A stretch of DNA of 64,000 nt, from NCBI GenBank assembly GCA_002280855.1, contig NCEU01000001.1, positions 310,001-374,000 of the forward strand, written 5' to 3'. The notes beneath the pieces are model-generated. The model was not told the origin of the DNA and did no database searches. It saw only the letters and a program-made list of their open reading frames with translations. Positions 8,589 through 19,502 of this stretch are shown piece by piece. This DNA is from Sphingomonadales bacterium 32-65-25. Its GTDB lineage: Bacteria; Pseudomonadota; Alphaproteobacteria; Sphingomonadales; Sphingomonadaceae. Position numbers and translations under genes: made by a program. Position 1 is the stretch's first letter. Each line of letters begins with the position of its first letter.

Positions 8589-10139
8589 ATGGGGGACTAT
8601 CTGTCACGCGACCGCATCATCGCACCGCCAGCTTTTGACCGCTGGCTGGTGCCGCCCTGCGCGCTCGCCATCCATCTGTGCATCGGCATGGCCTATGGCT
8701 TTTCTGTGTTCTGGCTGCCGCTCAGCCATGCCCTCGGCGCCCCGGCCTGCACCAGCCTTGCCAGCGCACTCACCTCAACCCGCTGCGACTGGCGGGTGAG
8801 CGATCTCGTCTGGGTATACACGTTGTTCTTCGTCGTGCTTGGCCTGTCGGCGGCGCTGTTCGGCAGCTGGGTGGAACGGGTTGGCCCACGCCGCGCCGGG
8901 TTGGTCTCGGCCGCCTGCTGGTGCGGCGGCATTGCACTGGGCGCGCTGGGCGTGTTGGCGCACCAGCTCTGGCTGTTCTGGTTGGGCGCTGGCGTACTGG
9001 GCGGCATCGGCCTTGGCATCGGTTACATCACGCCGGTTTCCACGCTGATCAAATGGTTCCCCGATCGCCGCGGCCTGGCCACCGGCATGGCAATCATGGG
9101 CTTTGGCGGCGGCGCCATGGTCGGCAGCCCGGCGGCCGACCGGTTGATGGCGGTCTTCGCCAGCCCTGGTGAAGCCGGCGTGTGGCAGGCGATGCTGGTG
9201 CTGGCCTGTGTCTATGCGCTGTTCATGACGGCGGGCGCCCTGGGCTTCCGGCTGCCCGCGCCGGGCTGGACGCCGCCCGGCAAGACCGAAGTGGTCGCCG
9301 GCGGCCGCTTCGTACCGCTCGGCATCGCCAGTCGCACCCCGCAATTCTGGCTTGTCTGGTGCGTGCTGTTGCTCAATGTTTCGGCCAGCATCGGCATCAT
9401 TGGCCTCGCCTCCCCCATGGTGCAGGAAATTTTTGGCGGCACGCTGTTCGGCCAGGCGGTGCGCTTCGCCGATTTCAATGATGAGCAGAAAGCCGCCGCC
9501 GCCGCGGCCGGCGCCGGCTTCGTTGGCCTGATCAGCCTGTTCAACATCGCCGGCCGCTTTTTCTGGGCCAGCCTGTCAGATCGGATTGGGCGAAAGGCCA
9601 TGTATGCCGCCATCCTGGCGTTGGGCGCGGCCTGCTATGGCCTGGCCCTGCCCGGCACACCGGCCCTGCCGCTGTTCGTGGCGGTGTTCGCGCTCATCGC
9701 CTCCATGTACGGCGGCGGTTTCGCGGCGGTGCCGGCGTGGTTGGCTGATCTGTTCGGCACCAAACAGGTGGGCGCCATCCATGGCCGCCTGCTCACTGCC
9801 TGGTCCACCGCCGGGGTGCTGGGGCCGCTGCTCGTCGCCTACATGCGTGATGCGCGGCTGGCTGAGGGCGTAGCGCGTGAGGCAGTTTATGGCCCGATCT
9901 TTCTGGCACTCGCCGGCCTGCTGGCGCTGGGGTTGATCGCGGCGCTGCTGGTCAAGCCGGTGGCGAGTGATCTGTGGGTTGAAGATGAAGAACAGTCGCA
10001 ACCCCTGCCCGCTGGCAGCGCCACGGCCGCTTCAGCCGCCTGGGGCTTACGCTTCGCCGCATGGAGCGCCGTTTTGATCCCGCTGGCCTGGGGCGGCTGG
10101 TTCACCGTGCAGAAGGCGGTGGTGCTGCTGGCGCAATGA
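8589..10139 (+). CDS. MFS transporter, oxalate/formate antiporter-like (OFA) family
   Basis: A 516-residue major facilitator with about 12-13 hydrophobic helices. Features include the loop WFPDRRGLATGMAIMGFGGGAMVGSP, which is typical of OFA-type carriers (W-F-P-D-R-R-G-x-A-x-G), and the central ASLSDRIGRKAMY motif. It probably exchanges or imports a carboxylate across the inner membrane; the substrate is unknown. A charged loop around residue 465 (WVEDEEQSQ) precedes a last C-terminal helix. ATG 8589 is the first start that does not intrude into the crotonase gene. Confidence 0.85.
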   Translation: MGDYLSRDRIIAPPAFDRWLVPPCALAIHLCIGMAYGFSVFWLPLSHALGAPACTSLASALTSTRCDWRVSDLVWVYTLFFVVLGLSAALFGSWVERVGPRRAGLVSAACWCGGIALGALGVLAHQLWLFWLGAGVLGGIGLGIGYITPVSTLIKWFPDRRGLATGMAIMGFGGGAMVGSPAADRLMAVFASPGEAGVWQAMLVLACVYALFMTAGALGFRLPAPGWTPPGKTEVVAGGRFVPLGIASRTPQFWLVWCVLLLNVSASIGIIGLASPMVQEIFGGTLFGQAVRFADFNDEQKAAAAAAGAGFVGLISLFNIAGRFFWASLSDRIGRKAMYAAILALGAACYGLALPGTPALPLFVAVFALIASMYGGGFAAVPAWLADLFGTKQVGAIHGRLLTAWSTAGVLGPLLVAYMRDARLAEGVAREAVYGPIFLALAGLLALGLIAALLVKPVASDLWVEDEEQSQPLPAGSATAASAAWGLRFAAWSAVLIPLAWGGWFTVQKAVVLLAQ

Positions 10140-10168
10140 AAAGGGGCCGCCGGTTGCCCGACGACCCC
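10139..10168 (-). terminator. Intrinsic terminator of the minus-strand small ORF
   Basis: Read on the minus strand: an 11-bp stem with two G-U pairs (arms 10168-10158 and 10153-10143), a GCAA tetraloop (10157-10154), then four Ts (10142-10139). The plus strand has no T-run, so this belongs to a short minus-strand transcript ending beside the MFS stop codon. Confidence 0.85.
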
Positions 10169-10207
10169 AAAACATTGTCATCCGTCCACGAAGGGCGGTG
10201 TCTGGTG

Positions 10208-10273
10208 TCAGCGAACCCCGACCGTGACCGGGGCCACCAGCGCCTTCGCGCCGTGAATGAAGCAATGAGACAC
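10208..10273 (-). CDS. 21-residue small protein with maximal Shine-Dalgarno
   Basis: A GTG-started ORF (10273) encoding 21 residues, beginning MSHCFIHGAKALVAP and ending in TVGVR. Its ribosome site is AAAGGAGGTGATCC (10288-10275), complementary to the entire 3' tail of 16S rRNA, with 7 bases between GGAGG and GTG. Forty bases after the stop an intrinsic terminator ends the transcript, so this is a complete mini-gene in the 183-base gap between the MFS and MOSC genes. The peptide has one Cys and two His, and no signal or membrane segment. It could be a real small protein, a leader-type ORF, or an RNA whose function is ribosome capture. No clear -10 box was found; a TTGACA at 10317-10312 is badly placed for it. 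Confidence 0.65.
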   Translation of the reverse strand: MSHCFIHGAKALVAPVTVGVR

Positions 10274-10322
10274 TGGATCACCTCCTTTCGCTTGTTGAAC
10301 AAGAATTGCAGTGTCAAAGAAA

Positions 10323-10988
10323 ATGCCCATGATCGCAAGGGGCATAATCACGCAGCTGCGCATCGGCCGGCCGCAGCCGCTGCCGGGCCACCGCATGCTT
10401 TCTGCCTATCGCCGTCAGCCCGTCGCTGGCCCGGTGACGGTCCACGAATTGGGGCTGGACGGCGATCAGGTGGGCAACACGCGCGTTCACGGCGGGCCGG
10501 AAAAGGCGATCTATGCCTATCCGCTCAGCGGCTATGACGGCTGGCGTGCCGCGTTCCCCGATCTGGCTGACCGATTCGTGCCGGGCGCCATGGGCGAGAA
10601 TCTGGTGGTCGATGGCCTGGATGAAGCCAGCCTGTGCCTGGGCGATGTGATCCGCAGCGGCACTGCCACGCTGCAGATCGCCCAGATCCGTGAGCCCTGC
10701 TCGACCTTTGCCGCTGCGATGGGCACCGCGCGCGTGGTCAAGGCGATGGTGCGGTCGGGCCGTTGCGGCTGGTATTTCCGCGTGCTCGAAGGCGGCGCCA
10801 TCGCGCCCGGCGATGGCCATGACGTGATCGAACGTCCCAATCCGGCGTGGCCGATCAGCCGCTTTACGCCGATTGCCGCCGGCAAGGCCGGGCGTCACGA
10901 GGAGCTGGCGGAACTGGCCGCCCTGCCCGGGCTCAGTGCTTATTGGCGGGCAAAGCTGGCGCGCCGTCTGGCAGATCAGCAGCATTAG
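10323..10988 (+). CDS. MOSC domain protein, YiiM-like
   Basis: A 221-residue MOSC-domain protein related to YiiM, a family acting with the molybdenum cofactor on N-hydroxylated compounds. The conserved segments GDQVGNTRVHGGPEKAIYAY, GENLVVDGLDE and IREPCSTFAAAMG are present; the cysteine in REPC is the likely sulfur or molybdenum ligand. ATG 10323 is preferred; GTG 10311 and ATG 10329 are in-frame alternatives and none has a strong ribosome site. Its 3' end overlaps the convergent membrane-protein gene by 56 bases. Confidence 0.82.
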   Translation: MPMIARGIITQLRIGRPQPLPGHRMLSAYRRQPVAGPVTVHELGLDGDQVGNTRVHGGPEKAIYAYPLSGYDGWRAAFPDLADRFVPGAMGENLVVDGLDEASLCLGDVIRSGTATLQIAQIREPCSTFAAAMGTARVVKAMVRSGRCGWYFRVLEGGAIAPGDGHDVIERPNPAWPISRFTPIAAGKAGRHEELAELAALPGLSAYWRAKLARRLADQQH

Positions 10989-11979
10989 CACGCGCAGCGC
11001 GGAAAGCCCGGGCTTCCATCACCGCCAGCAGTCCTGCGCCGAGCAGGAACGGCACGATCGTGTAAAGGATGCGGAACAGCGCGACGGCGGCCAGCACGCC
11101 GGCCTTGTCTGCATCCGGCATCAGGCCAACGATCACCAGTTCGAACACGCCAAGCCCGCCCGGCGCATGGGCCAGCGCGCCGGTGACCATGGCGACAGCG
11201 TAGATGACCAGGAAGGTGAGCAGATCGGGCACGCCCGCCACCGGCAGCAGCAGGATGTAAAGCGCGCCGCCCGCCAGCGCCAGATCGAGGGTGCCGATGG
11301 CGATCTGCTGCAGGGTCTGTTTGCCATCAGGGATGGTGAAGCGATAGCGCAGCAGCTTGAAACTGCGTCGCCACACGGTGGCCAGCAGCGTGTAGGCCAG
11401 CACACCGCCCAGCAGCAGCGCGCCGGTCCATTCTTCCAGCCCCTGCGGCACCCATTCGCGGATGGGTTCGGCCAGGCCCGGCGACACGATCAGGCCAATC
11501 CCGGCGACAAAGATGATGCCCAGCCAGAAGGTCCACCCACACAGCAGGATGATCATGGCGATATCGGCCGGCTTCACGCCGGCGCGGGTGTAGATGCGAT
11601 AGCGCACGGTACCGCCGGTGAGGATGGTGACCCCCAGCGTGTGGCTCATGGTGAAGCTGGAGAAGCTGGCGGCGGCCAAGGTGGGCCAGCCGATCTTGGT
11701 ATAGCCGAGGTGGCGGGTGGCGAACCAATCATAGCCGACCAGCACGACATAGGAGAGGAAGGTGGATACCGCCGCAAAGGCGATCAGATGCGTTGGCGTG
11801 GCTTCAATTTCCGCCATCACATCGGCCAGCGTGACCTGGCCGGAAATCTTCTTCAGGCCCCAGGCGGCCAACGCCAGCACGAGCAGCCCAAGCGCGGCAC
11901 CAGCCCAGCTTTTCCAGTTGGCGCGGGGACGCTGATCCTCTGCCGCTGCCGGGCCTGTTTCCACTTGCTGTACCGACAC
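10933..11979 (-). CDS. YbhN/UPF0104-type membrane protein (MprF flippase-domain homologue)
   Basis: A 348-residue integral membrane protein with about eight hydrophobic helices, similar to the flippase half of lysylphosphatidylglycerol synthase and to YbhN proteins. Typical segments are SFSSFTMSHTLGVTILTGGTVRYRIY and GALAHAPGGLGVFELVIVGL. There is no synthase domain, so a role in lipid translocation or envelope homeostasis is the most that can be inferred. The start is GTG 11979. It lies 28 bases downstream of the tRNA on the same strand and may be co-transcribed with it. Confidence 0.82.
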   Translation of the reverse strand: MSVQQVETGPAAAEDQRPRANWKSWAGAALGLLVLALAAWGLKKISGQVTLADVMAEIEATPTHLIAFAAVSTFLSYVVLVGYDWFATRHLGYTKIGWPTLAAASFSSFTMSHTLGVTILTGGTVRYRIYTRAGVKPADIAMIILLCGWTFWLGIIFVAGIGLIVSPGLAEPIREWVPQGLEEWTGALLLGGVLAYTLLATVWRRSFKLLRYRFTIPDGKQTLQQIAIGTLDLALAGGALYILLLPVAGVPDLLTFLVIYAVAMVTGALAHAPGGLGVFELVIVGLMPDADKAGVLAAVALFRILYTIVPFLLGAGLLAVMEARAFRAARANAADLPDGAPALPANKH

Positions 11980-12006
11980 GTCCAGACGCCGCTTCCTTCA
12001 AACCGC

Positions 12007-12082
12007 TGGTAGGCCCGGAGGGACTCGAACCCCCAACCAAGCCGTTATGAGCGGCCTGCTCTAACCATTGAGCTACAGGCCC
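12007..12082 (-). tRNA. ileX: tRNA-Ile2 (anticodon CAU, lysidine-modified type)
   Basis: A 76-base cloverleaf with encoded CCA: 7-bp acceptor (with a G1-U72 pair), D-arm GCTCAATGGTTAGAGC, anticodon loop CTCATAA, and T-arm GGGGGTTCGAGTCCCTC. The anticodon is CAU. The segment after it, CGGCTTGGT, and the AGCAGGC before it match the E. coli tRNA-Ile(CAU) pattern rather than initiator or elongator tRNA-Met. TilS would convert it to read AUA. Assignment as Ile2 rather than Met-elongator is probable, not certain. Confidence 0.8.
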
Positions 12083-12180
12083 GAACCGGGCCAACAGCGG
12101 TTAGCCGATGCAGATGCACTTGGGAAGGCCGGGCCGCACGTGCAAGGCGGCATCGGTGAAAACCGGGGCGCGCAGAGAAA

Positions 12181-12350
12181 GAAAAAGGGCCGGATGCTTT
12201 TGCAGCATCCGGCCCTTCTATCATGCCCGGAACCTCGCGCCGGGAGGGGAGGAGTGGCGCGGCCGGGCTGATCGGTCGCCTCAGGGGGGAGGAGGGGCTG
12301 ACCGATCAGGCCGGGCTGGCTGCAGGGGGGAGAGCAGCGCGCCCGGCGTT
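12181..12350 (-). ncRNA. C-rich-loop, anti-Shine-Dalgarno small RNA
   Basis: On the minus strand three consecutive hairpins expose C-rich loops and are followed by an intrinsic terminator. Hairpin 1 (12346-12311) has a 6-bp outer stem, a 5-bp inner stem and loop UCUCCCCCCU. Hairpin 2 (12308-12269) has a perfect 9-bp stem (TGATCGGTC/GACCGATCA) and a 22-base loop containing CCCCUCCUCCCCCC. Hairpin 3 (12260-12237) has a 5-bp stem and loop ACUCCUCCCCUCCC. This layout, with CCUCCUCCC motifs held single-stranded, is the architecture of the rhizobial alpha-r14/NfeR1, CcsR and cuckoo sRNA groups, which bind ribosome sites of mRNAs. It shares the architecture; homology is not shown. It lies between lysR and tRNA-Ile2. 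No clear promoter was found; the 5' end is estimated. Confidence 0.72.
12182..12217 (-). terminator. Intrinsic terminator of the C-rich sRNA
   Basis: A perfect 14-bp stem (arms 12217-12204 and 12198-12185), a 5-base loop and a run of five Ts on the minus strand. On the plus strand the hairpin is followed by CTATC only, so it works for minus-strand transcription. Confidence 0.9.
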
Positions 12351-12400
12351 ACCGCTATCGCGGCGACACAATCTATCTACGGATTCGCCGGCCCTTATTG

Positions 12401-12433
12401 CAGTGCACAATATCGCGTTACAGCCATGCACTG
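12401..12433. repeat. Inverted repeat CAGTGCA...TGCACTG upstream of the sRNA
   Basis: Two perfect 7-bp arms (12401-12407 and 12427-12433) sit 50-85 bases upstream of the first sRNA hairpin in an AT-richer stretch. It could be an operator for the sRNA promoter; the regulator is unknown. Confidence 0.35.
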
Positions 12434-12521
12434 GATGCATAACTATGGACGCTTGAGTATAGCAACTTATTGTTATTGCAGCATGACATGAGGTGCACAC
12501 CCATGCCTGCGACAGCCTGCC

Positions 12522-13433
12522 TCACATGTCCAGAGCGGCGTTGGTCATGCGTTCCACCAGAAATTCGCGCAGCACGGCAATGCGCAGGGACCGCCGGAGC
12601 TCGGAAGGGTAGGTGAAGAAAGTGCGGAACACCGGGCCTTCAACCTGCGGCAGCACCACCTGCACCTTGCCGGAAAAGCGGATCAGATAGGATGGCAGCG
12701 CCGCGATGCCTGCGCCGGCTTCCACCGCCTGCAACACGCCGTGGCTGTTGTTGATGGTCAGCGCCGCCGCCCGCGGGCTGCCTTCGTGGCCCAGTTCCAG
12801 GATCCAGTTGATGCCCTTCAGAAACTCCGGCGCGGCATCGCCATAGGATATCAACCGGTGGTGATCGAGATCGGCAATGGTCTTGGGCTCGCCGTGGCGG
12901 GCCAGATAATCCGGGCTGGCCACCAGGTGATGGCGGATGCCGGCCAGCGGGCGCTGCATCAGTTCGTTCTGGAACGGGCGGTGAAACCGGATCGCGACAT
13001 CAGCCTCACGCTTGGCCAGGTCGAGATCGGCATCGGTCAGCATCAGGTGCACGCTGATATCGGGATAGAGATCGAGGAAATCACCCAACTGGCGCGCCAG
13101 CCAGGTGGAGCCGAAGGAAACGGTGGTGGTCAGCCTGATGGCACCCGTGGGTCGATCCCGGCTCACATCGATGGCCTGCGCCGCCTTGTCGATGCGTTCG
13201 TGCATGTCGGCAGTGGCAGCACGCAACTGCTCGCCCTCATGGGTCATCGCCAGCCCGCGGGCGTGGCGGTGGAACAATTTGGCGCCCAGACTTTCTTCCA
13301 GCGCCGCGATCTGGCGCGACAAGGCGGGCTGGCTCATGTGCAGACGGCGCGCGGCCTCGGTAAAGCTGCCGGCTTCGGCCACGGTGTCGAACAGGCGCAG
13401 CTTTTCCCAATCAAGATTGATGCCAGGCTGCAT
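12522..13433 (-). CDS. LysR-family transcriptional regulator
   Basis: A 303-residue LysR-type regulator. Residues 7-66 hold the winged helix-turn-helix (LFDTVAEAGSFTEAARRLHMSQPALSRQI region) and the rest forms the periplasmic-binding-protein-like effector domain. It starts 15 bases after the trxB stop, so it is probably the second gene of a trxB operon. The ribosome site GGGGAGGAGGGG (13448-13437) is unusually long and perfectly complementary to the main loop of the C-rich sRNA encoded just downstream. No target gene can be named; the terminal winged region contains no known effector signature. Confidence 0.9.
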   Translation of the reverse strand: MQPGINLDWEKLRLFDTVAEAGSFTEAARRLHMSQPALSRQIAALEESLGAKLFHRHARGLAMTHEGEQLRAATADMHERIDKAAQAIDVSRDRPTGAIRLTTTVSFGSTWLARQLGDFLDLYPDISVHLMLTDADLDLAKREADVAIRFHRPFQNELMQRPLAGIRHHLVASPDYLARHGEPKTIADLDHHRLISYGDAAPEFLKGINWILELGHEGSPRAAALTINNSHGVLQAVEAGAGIAALPSYLIRFSGKVQVVLPQVEGPVFRTFFTYPSELRRSLRIAVLREFLVERMTNAALDM

Positions 13434-13448
13434 GCGCCCCTCCTCCCC

Positions 13449-14381
13449 TTATCCGTGCGCCAGGAAACGCTCCGCTTCCAGCGCCGCCATGCAGCCCATG
13501 CCAGCAGCGGTTACAGCCTGGCGGTAGAGCTTGTCCTTCACGTCGCCAGCGGCGAACACGCCGGCCACGCTGGTTGCCGTGCTGTCGGGCACGGTGAGGA
13601 TATAGCCCTCCTCGTCCATGTTCAGCTGGCCAGCGAACAGGCTGGTGGCGGGCACGTGGCCGATGGCGATGAACAGGCCATCCACCGGCAGTTGGCGGGT
13701 GCTGCCATCGCGCGTGTCGGCCAGCGTGATGCCTTGCACCTTCAGCGGCGCGTCTTGCCCCTGCACATCGGTCACTTCGGCGTGCCAGTGCATCTGCACC
13801 TTGGGGTTTTCCAGCAGCCGGGCCTGGTTGGTTTTGTCTGCGCGCAGTTCGCCGCGGCGGTGGATCAGGTGCACCTTGCTGGCAAACTTGGTGAGGAACA
13901 TCGCCTCCTCCACAGCGGTGTTGCCGCCGCCAACCACGGCCACTTCCTTGCCGCGGAAGAAGAAGCCATCGCAGGTGGCACAGGCCGAAACGCCGAAACC
14001 GCGGAACTTCGTCTCATTGGGCAGGCCCAGCCAGCGCGCCTGGGCGCCGGTGGCAATCACGATGGTATCGGCGGTCCAACCCTGGCCGCTGTCGGTCTCC
14101 AGCACGAACGGGCGCTGCGACAGATCAACCCTGGTCACGATATCGGTGATGATCTCGGTGCCGACATGGCGGGCCTGGGCCTCCATCTTCACCATCAGAT
14201 CGGGGCCCATCACCATGGTTTCGCCCGGCCAATTCTCCACTTCGGTGGTGATGGTCAACTGGCCGCCAGGTTGCAGGCCCTGGATCAGCACCGGGTCCAG
14301 CAAGGCGCGCGCGGCATAAACGGCAGCGGTATAGCCGGCCGGACCGGAGCCGATAATCAGAACCTTGGCATGACGGGACAT
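13449..14381 (-). CDS. trxB: Thioredoxin-disulfide reductase
   Basis: A 310-residue FAD/NADPH enzyme that reduces thioredoxin in the cytoplasm. The FAD motif is GSGPAGYTAA (11-20), the redox pair is Cys134-Ala-Thr-Cys137, the NADPH motif is GGGNTAVEEA, and the C-terminal FAD motif is GVFAAGDV. Length and residues are standard. AGGAGA precedes ATG 14381 by 9 bases. It is divergent from an lrp gene, an arrangement also known in E. coli, and lysR follows it closely. Confidence 0.95.
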   Translation of the reverse strand: MSRHAKVLIIGSGPAGYTAAVYAARALLDPVLIQGLQPGGQLTITTEVENWPGETMVMGPDLMVKMEAQARHVGTEIITDIVTRVDLSQRPFVLETDSGQGWTADTIVIATGAQARWLGLPNETKFRGFGVSACATCDGFFFRGKEVAVVGGGNTAVEEAMFLTKFASKVHLIHRRGELRADKTNQARLLENPKVQMHWHAEVTDVQGQDAPLKVQGITLADTRDGSTRQLPVDGLFIAIGHVPATSLFAGQLNMDEEGYILTVPDSTATSVAGVFAAGDVKDKLYRQAVTAAGMGCMAALEAERFLAHG

Positions 14382-14559
14382 GAAAGCGAATCTCCTGAGC
14401 GCGCAGTCGCGCGATGACGTGTGCGGCCTGACTTAAGCGAATTTGTCATCATTTCCAGCCCGCAGGCGGAGATGCGGCAAGGCTTGCCGGAACTGGCCCT
14501 GCGCCAATCTGCATCTTGCGCGACCTTGAAACAATGTTATCAAGAACGGGGATTTTGGG

Positions 14560-15054
14560 ATGGGGAGTTACTCAGTGGTGCATCGTTCGCGGCTGCCGAT
14601 CGACGATATCGATCGCGTGATCCTGCGTCATCTGCAGGCCGAAGGCCGCATCACCAACGTCGATCTGGCCACTCGGGCTGGCCTCACCGCCCCGCCCTGC
14701 CTGCGCCGCGTGCGCGCGCTGGAGGAAAATGGCGTCATCAAGGGCTATCACGCCGATCTGGATTCGGTGGCGCTCGGTTATGGCATCACCGTGTTCGCCA
14801 TGGTCAGCCTGAAGAGTCAGGCCGAAGCTGATCTGCGCGCCTTTGAAGACCATGTCGCCGCTCTGCCCCAGATCCGCGAATGCCACATGCTCAACGGCGA
14901 GATCGATTTCATCCTGAAGGTCGTCGCCCACGATCTGCAGGAATTCCAGAAGTTCCTGACCAGCGAACTCACCCCGGCGCCGAACGTGGAAAGCGTGAAG
15001 ACCAGCTTTGTCATCCGCACCGCGCTGCAGAGGCCGGGCGTACCGGTCGATTAA
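14560..15054 (+). CDS. lrp: Lrp/AsnC-family transcriptional regulator
   Basis: A 164-residue Lrp/AsnC regulator. The helix-turn-helix is at about residues 13-60 (IDRVILRHLQAEGRITNVDLATRAGL...CLRRVRALEENGVIKGY), followed by the RAM effector-binding domain (HMLNGEIDFILKVVAHDLQEFQKF). The divergent trxB neighbour matches the classical lrp-trxB locus, which favours a global leucine-responsive-type role, though paralogues are common. Its TAA stop shares a TTAA tetranucleotide with the stop of the convergent rhomboid gene. Confidence 0.88.
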   Translation: MGSYSVVHRSRLPIDDIDRVILRHLQAEGRITNVDLATRAGLTAPPCLRRVRALEENGVIKGYHADLDSVALGYGITVFAMVSLKSQAEADLRAFEDHVAALPQIRECHMLNGEIDFILKVVAHDLQEFQKFLTSELTPAPNVESVKTSFVIRTALQRPGVPVD

Positions 15055-15707
15055 GGCCGCGCCAGCGGTCGCGCCAGCGCCAACCCAGCGATGAACCCGC
15101 CGATATGTGCGGCAATCGCGATCCGCATGTCAGGCCCGGCCAGCGCCGCGCCGGCCAGCACCTGCAACACCACCCACGCCGTACCCAGCCCCAGCGCCTG
15201 CACCAGTGGACTGCGCTTGCTGCGGCCGAACAACATAGCCTGGGCGGCCACCAGGCCGGAGATCGCACCGGATGCACCGACTGCGGGGACAGTGCTTAGC
15301 GGCGACCAGGCCCATTCGGCAAGACCACCAGCAAGGCCGGAAAGCAGATAGAGGGCGAGGAAGCGGCGGCCGCCCAGTTCCGGCTCCAGGATGCGGCCAA
15401 TGGCCAGCAGCATCACCATGTTCATCAACAGGTGCGCAGCGCCGCCGTGCAGGAACATGTGGCCAAACAGGGTGGACGCCGCGCCCAGCGCCGGCAACTG
15501 ACCATCCAGCGCCAGCGTGAGCCGCGCCGGCACCAGCCCCGCCCAGAACAGCAGCGCGTCGCGCGCGTTGCTGCCGGCAAAGCCCATCAGGATCGCCACG
15601 ATGGCATTGGCCAGCACCAGCAGGCGCGTCACATTGGCCGGCGGTGGCTCCGCCGCTGCCAAGGGACCGCCCGGCGGCGGGAAATCAGATGAATTCAACG
15701 CGTTCAA
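15051..15707 (-). CDS. Rhomboid-family intramembrane serine protease
   Basis: A 218-residue, six-helix membrane protein. The catalytic dyad is Ser146 in GASGAISG and His201 in AHIGGFIAG. The [15 protein letters not shown] segment of TM2 is also diagnostic (H..H..N). It should cleave membrane-spanning substrates inside the inner membrane; targets are unknown. Its start overlaps the end of greA by 23 bases, so it is read from the greA transcript, and its stop overlaps that of lrp. Confidence 0.9.
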   Translation of the reverse strand: MNALNSSDFPPPGGPLAAAEPPPANVTRLLVLANAIVAILMGFAGSNARDALLFWAGLVPARLTLALDGQLPALGAASTLFGHMFLHGGAAHLLMNMVMLLAIGRILEPELGGRRFLALYLLSGLAGGLAEWAWSPLSTVPAVGASGAISGLVAAQAMLFGRSKRSPLVQALGLGTAWVVLQVLAGAALAGPDMRIAIAAHIGGFIAGLALARPLARP

Positions 15708-16164
15708 TGGCGTAATATTTGTCGCCCGACGGCGTATGGACTTCCACTTCGTCGCCCACGCGGCGGCCGATCAGCGCCTTGCCCAGCGGCGAGGAGAAGC
15801 TGATGCGGCTGGCCTTCACATCGGCTTCGTGCTGGCCGACGATCTGATAGGTCACCGGCTTGTCGTCTTCATCAAGCAGGTGAACGGTAGCACCAAACAC
15901 CGCCTTGTCGCCCGAAAGCGTCTTGGGATCGATCACGATGGCGCGGGCCAGCATGTCTTCCATTTCGATGACCTGGGCCTCGATCTGGCCCTGGCGTTCC
16001 TTGGCTGCGTGATATTCGGCGTTTTCCGACAGATCACCGTGGGCGCGCGCTTCCTCGATGGCTTCCACCACCGCCGGCCGCTCAACCTCTTTCAGTTGCC
16101 GCAACTGGCTGATCAGGACAGCATGTCCTGACGGCAGCATCGGCACCTTTTCCATCGTCGCCAT
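15685..16164 (-). CDS. greA: Transcription elongation factor GreA
   Basis: A 159-residue GreA that rescues backtracked RNA polymerase by stimulating transcript cleavage. The N-terminal coiled coil carries the acidic tip ([20 protein letters not shown] region, with D and E at the turn), and the C-terminal FKBP-like domain ends in [18 protein letters not shown]. The ATG at 16164 gives [13 protein letters not shown] 16155 is a close alternative. It follows carB by about 95 bases on the same strand and overlaps the rhomboid gene. Confidence 0.95.
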   Translation of the reverse strand: MATMEKVPMLPSGHAVLISQLRQLKEVERPAVVEAIEEARAHGDLSENAEYHAAKERQGQIEAQVIEMEDMLARAIVIDPKTLSGDKAVFGATVHLLDEDDKPVTYQIVGQHEADVKASRISFSSPLGKALIGRRVGDEVEVHTPSGDKYYAIERVEFI

Positions 16165-16259
16165 GGTCGTTCAACTATCCTGCAAGTCGTTCCAAAGATT
16201 TGCCCCTGCCGGCGCATCTCAGCGTCGCCAGGGGCAGCGGGCGGATATTCTGCCGCCGA

Positions 16260-19501
<3,242 letters not shown>

Positions 19502-19502
<1 letters not shown>

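Noticed and set aside
10272..10289. Plus-strand match to the 3' end of 16S rRNA (TGGATCACCTCCTTTC)
   Set aside because: Only about 17 bases match and no other rRNA sequence is near. It is the complement of a long Shine-Dalgarno for the minus-strand small ORF, not an rRNA remnant.
10312..10317. TTGACA as -35 box of the 21-codon mini-gene
   Set aside because: No -10 box at 16-18 bases, and a start there would fall inside the ribosome site.
12218..12500. Plus-strand short ORFs (about 60-127 codons) across the sRNA
   Set aside because: No plausible composition or ribosome site, and they run through the terminator hairpin. The U-run polarity places the transcript on the minus strand.
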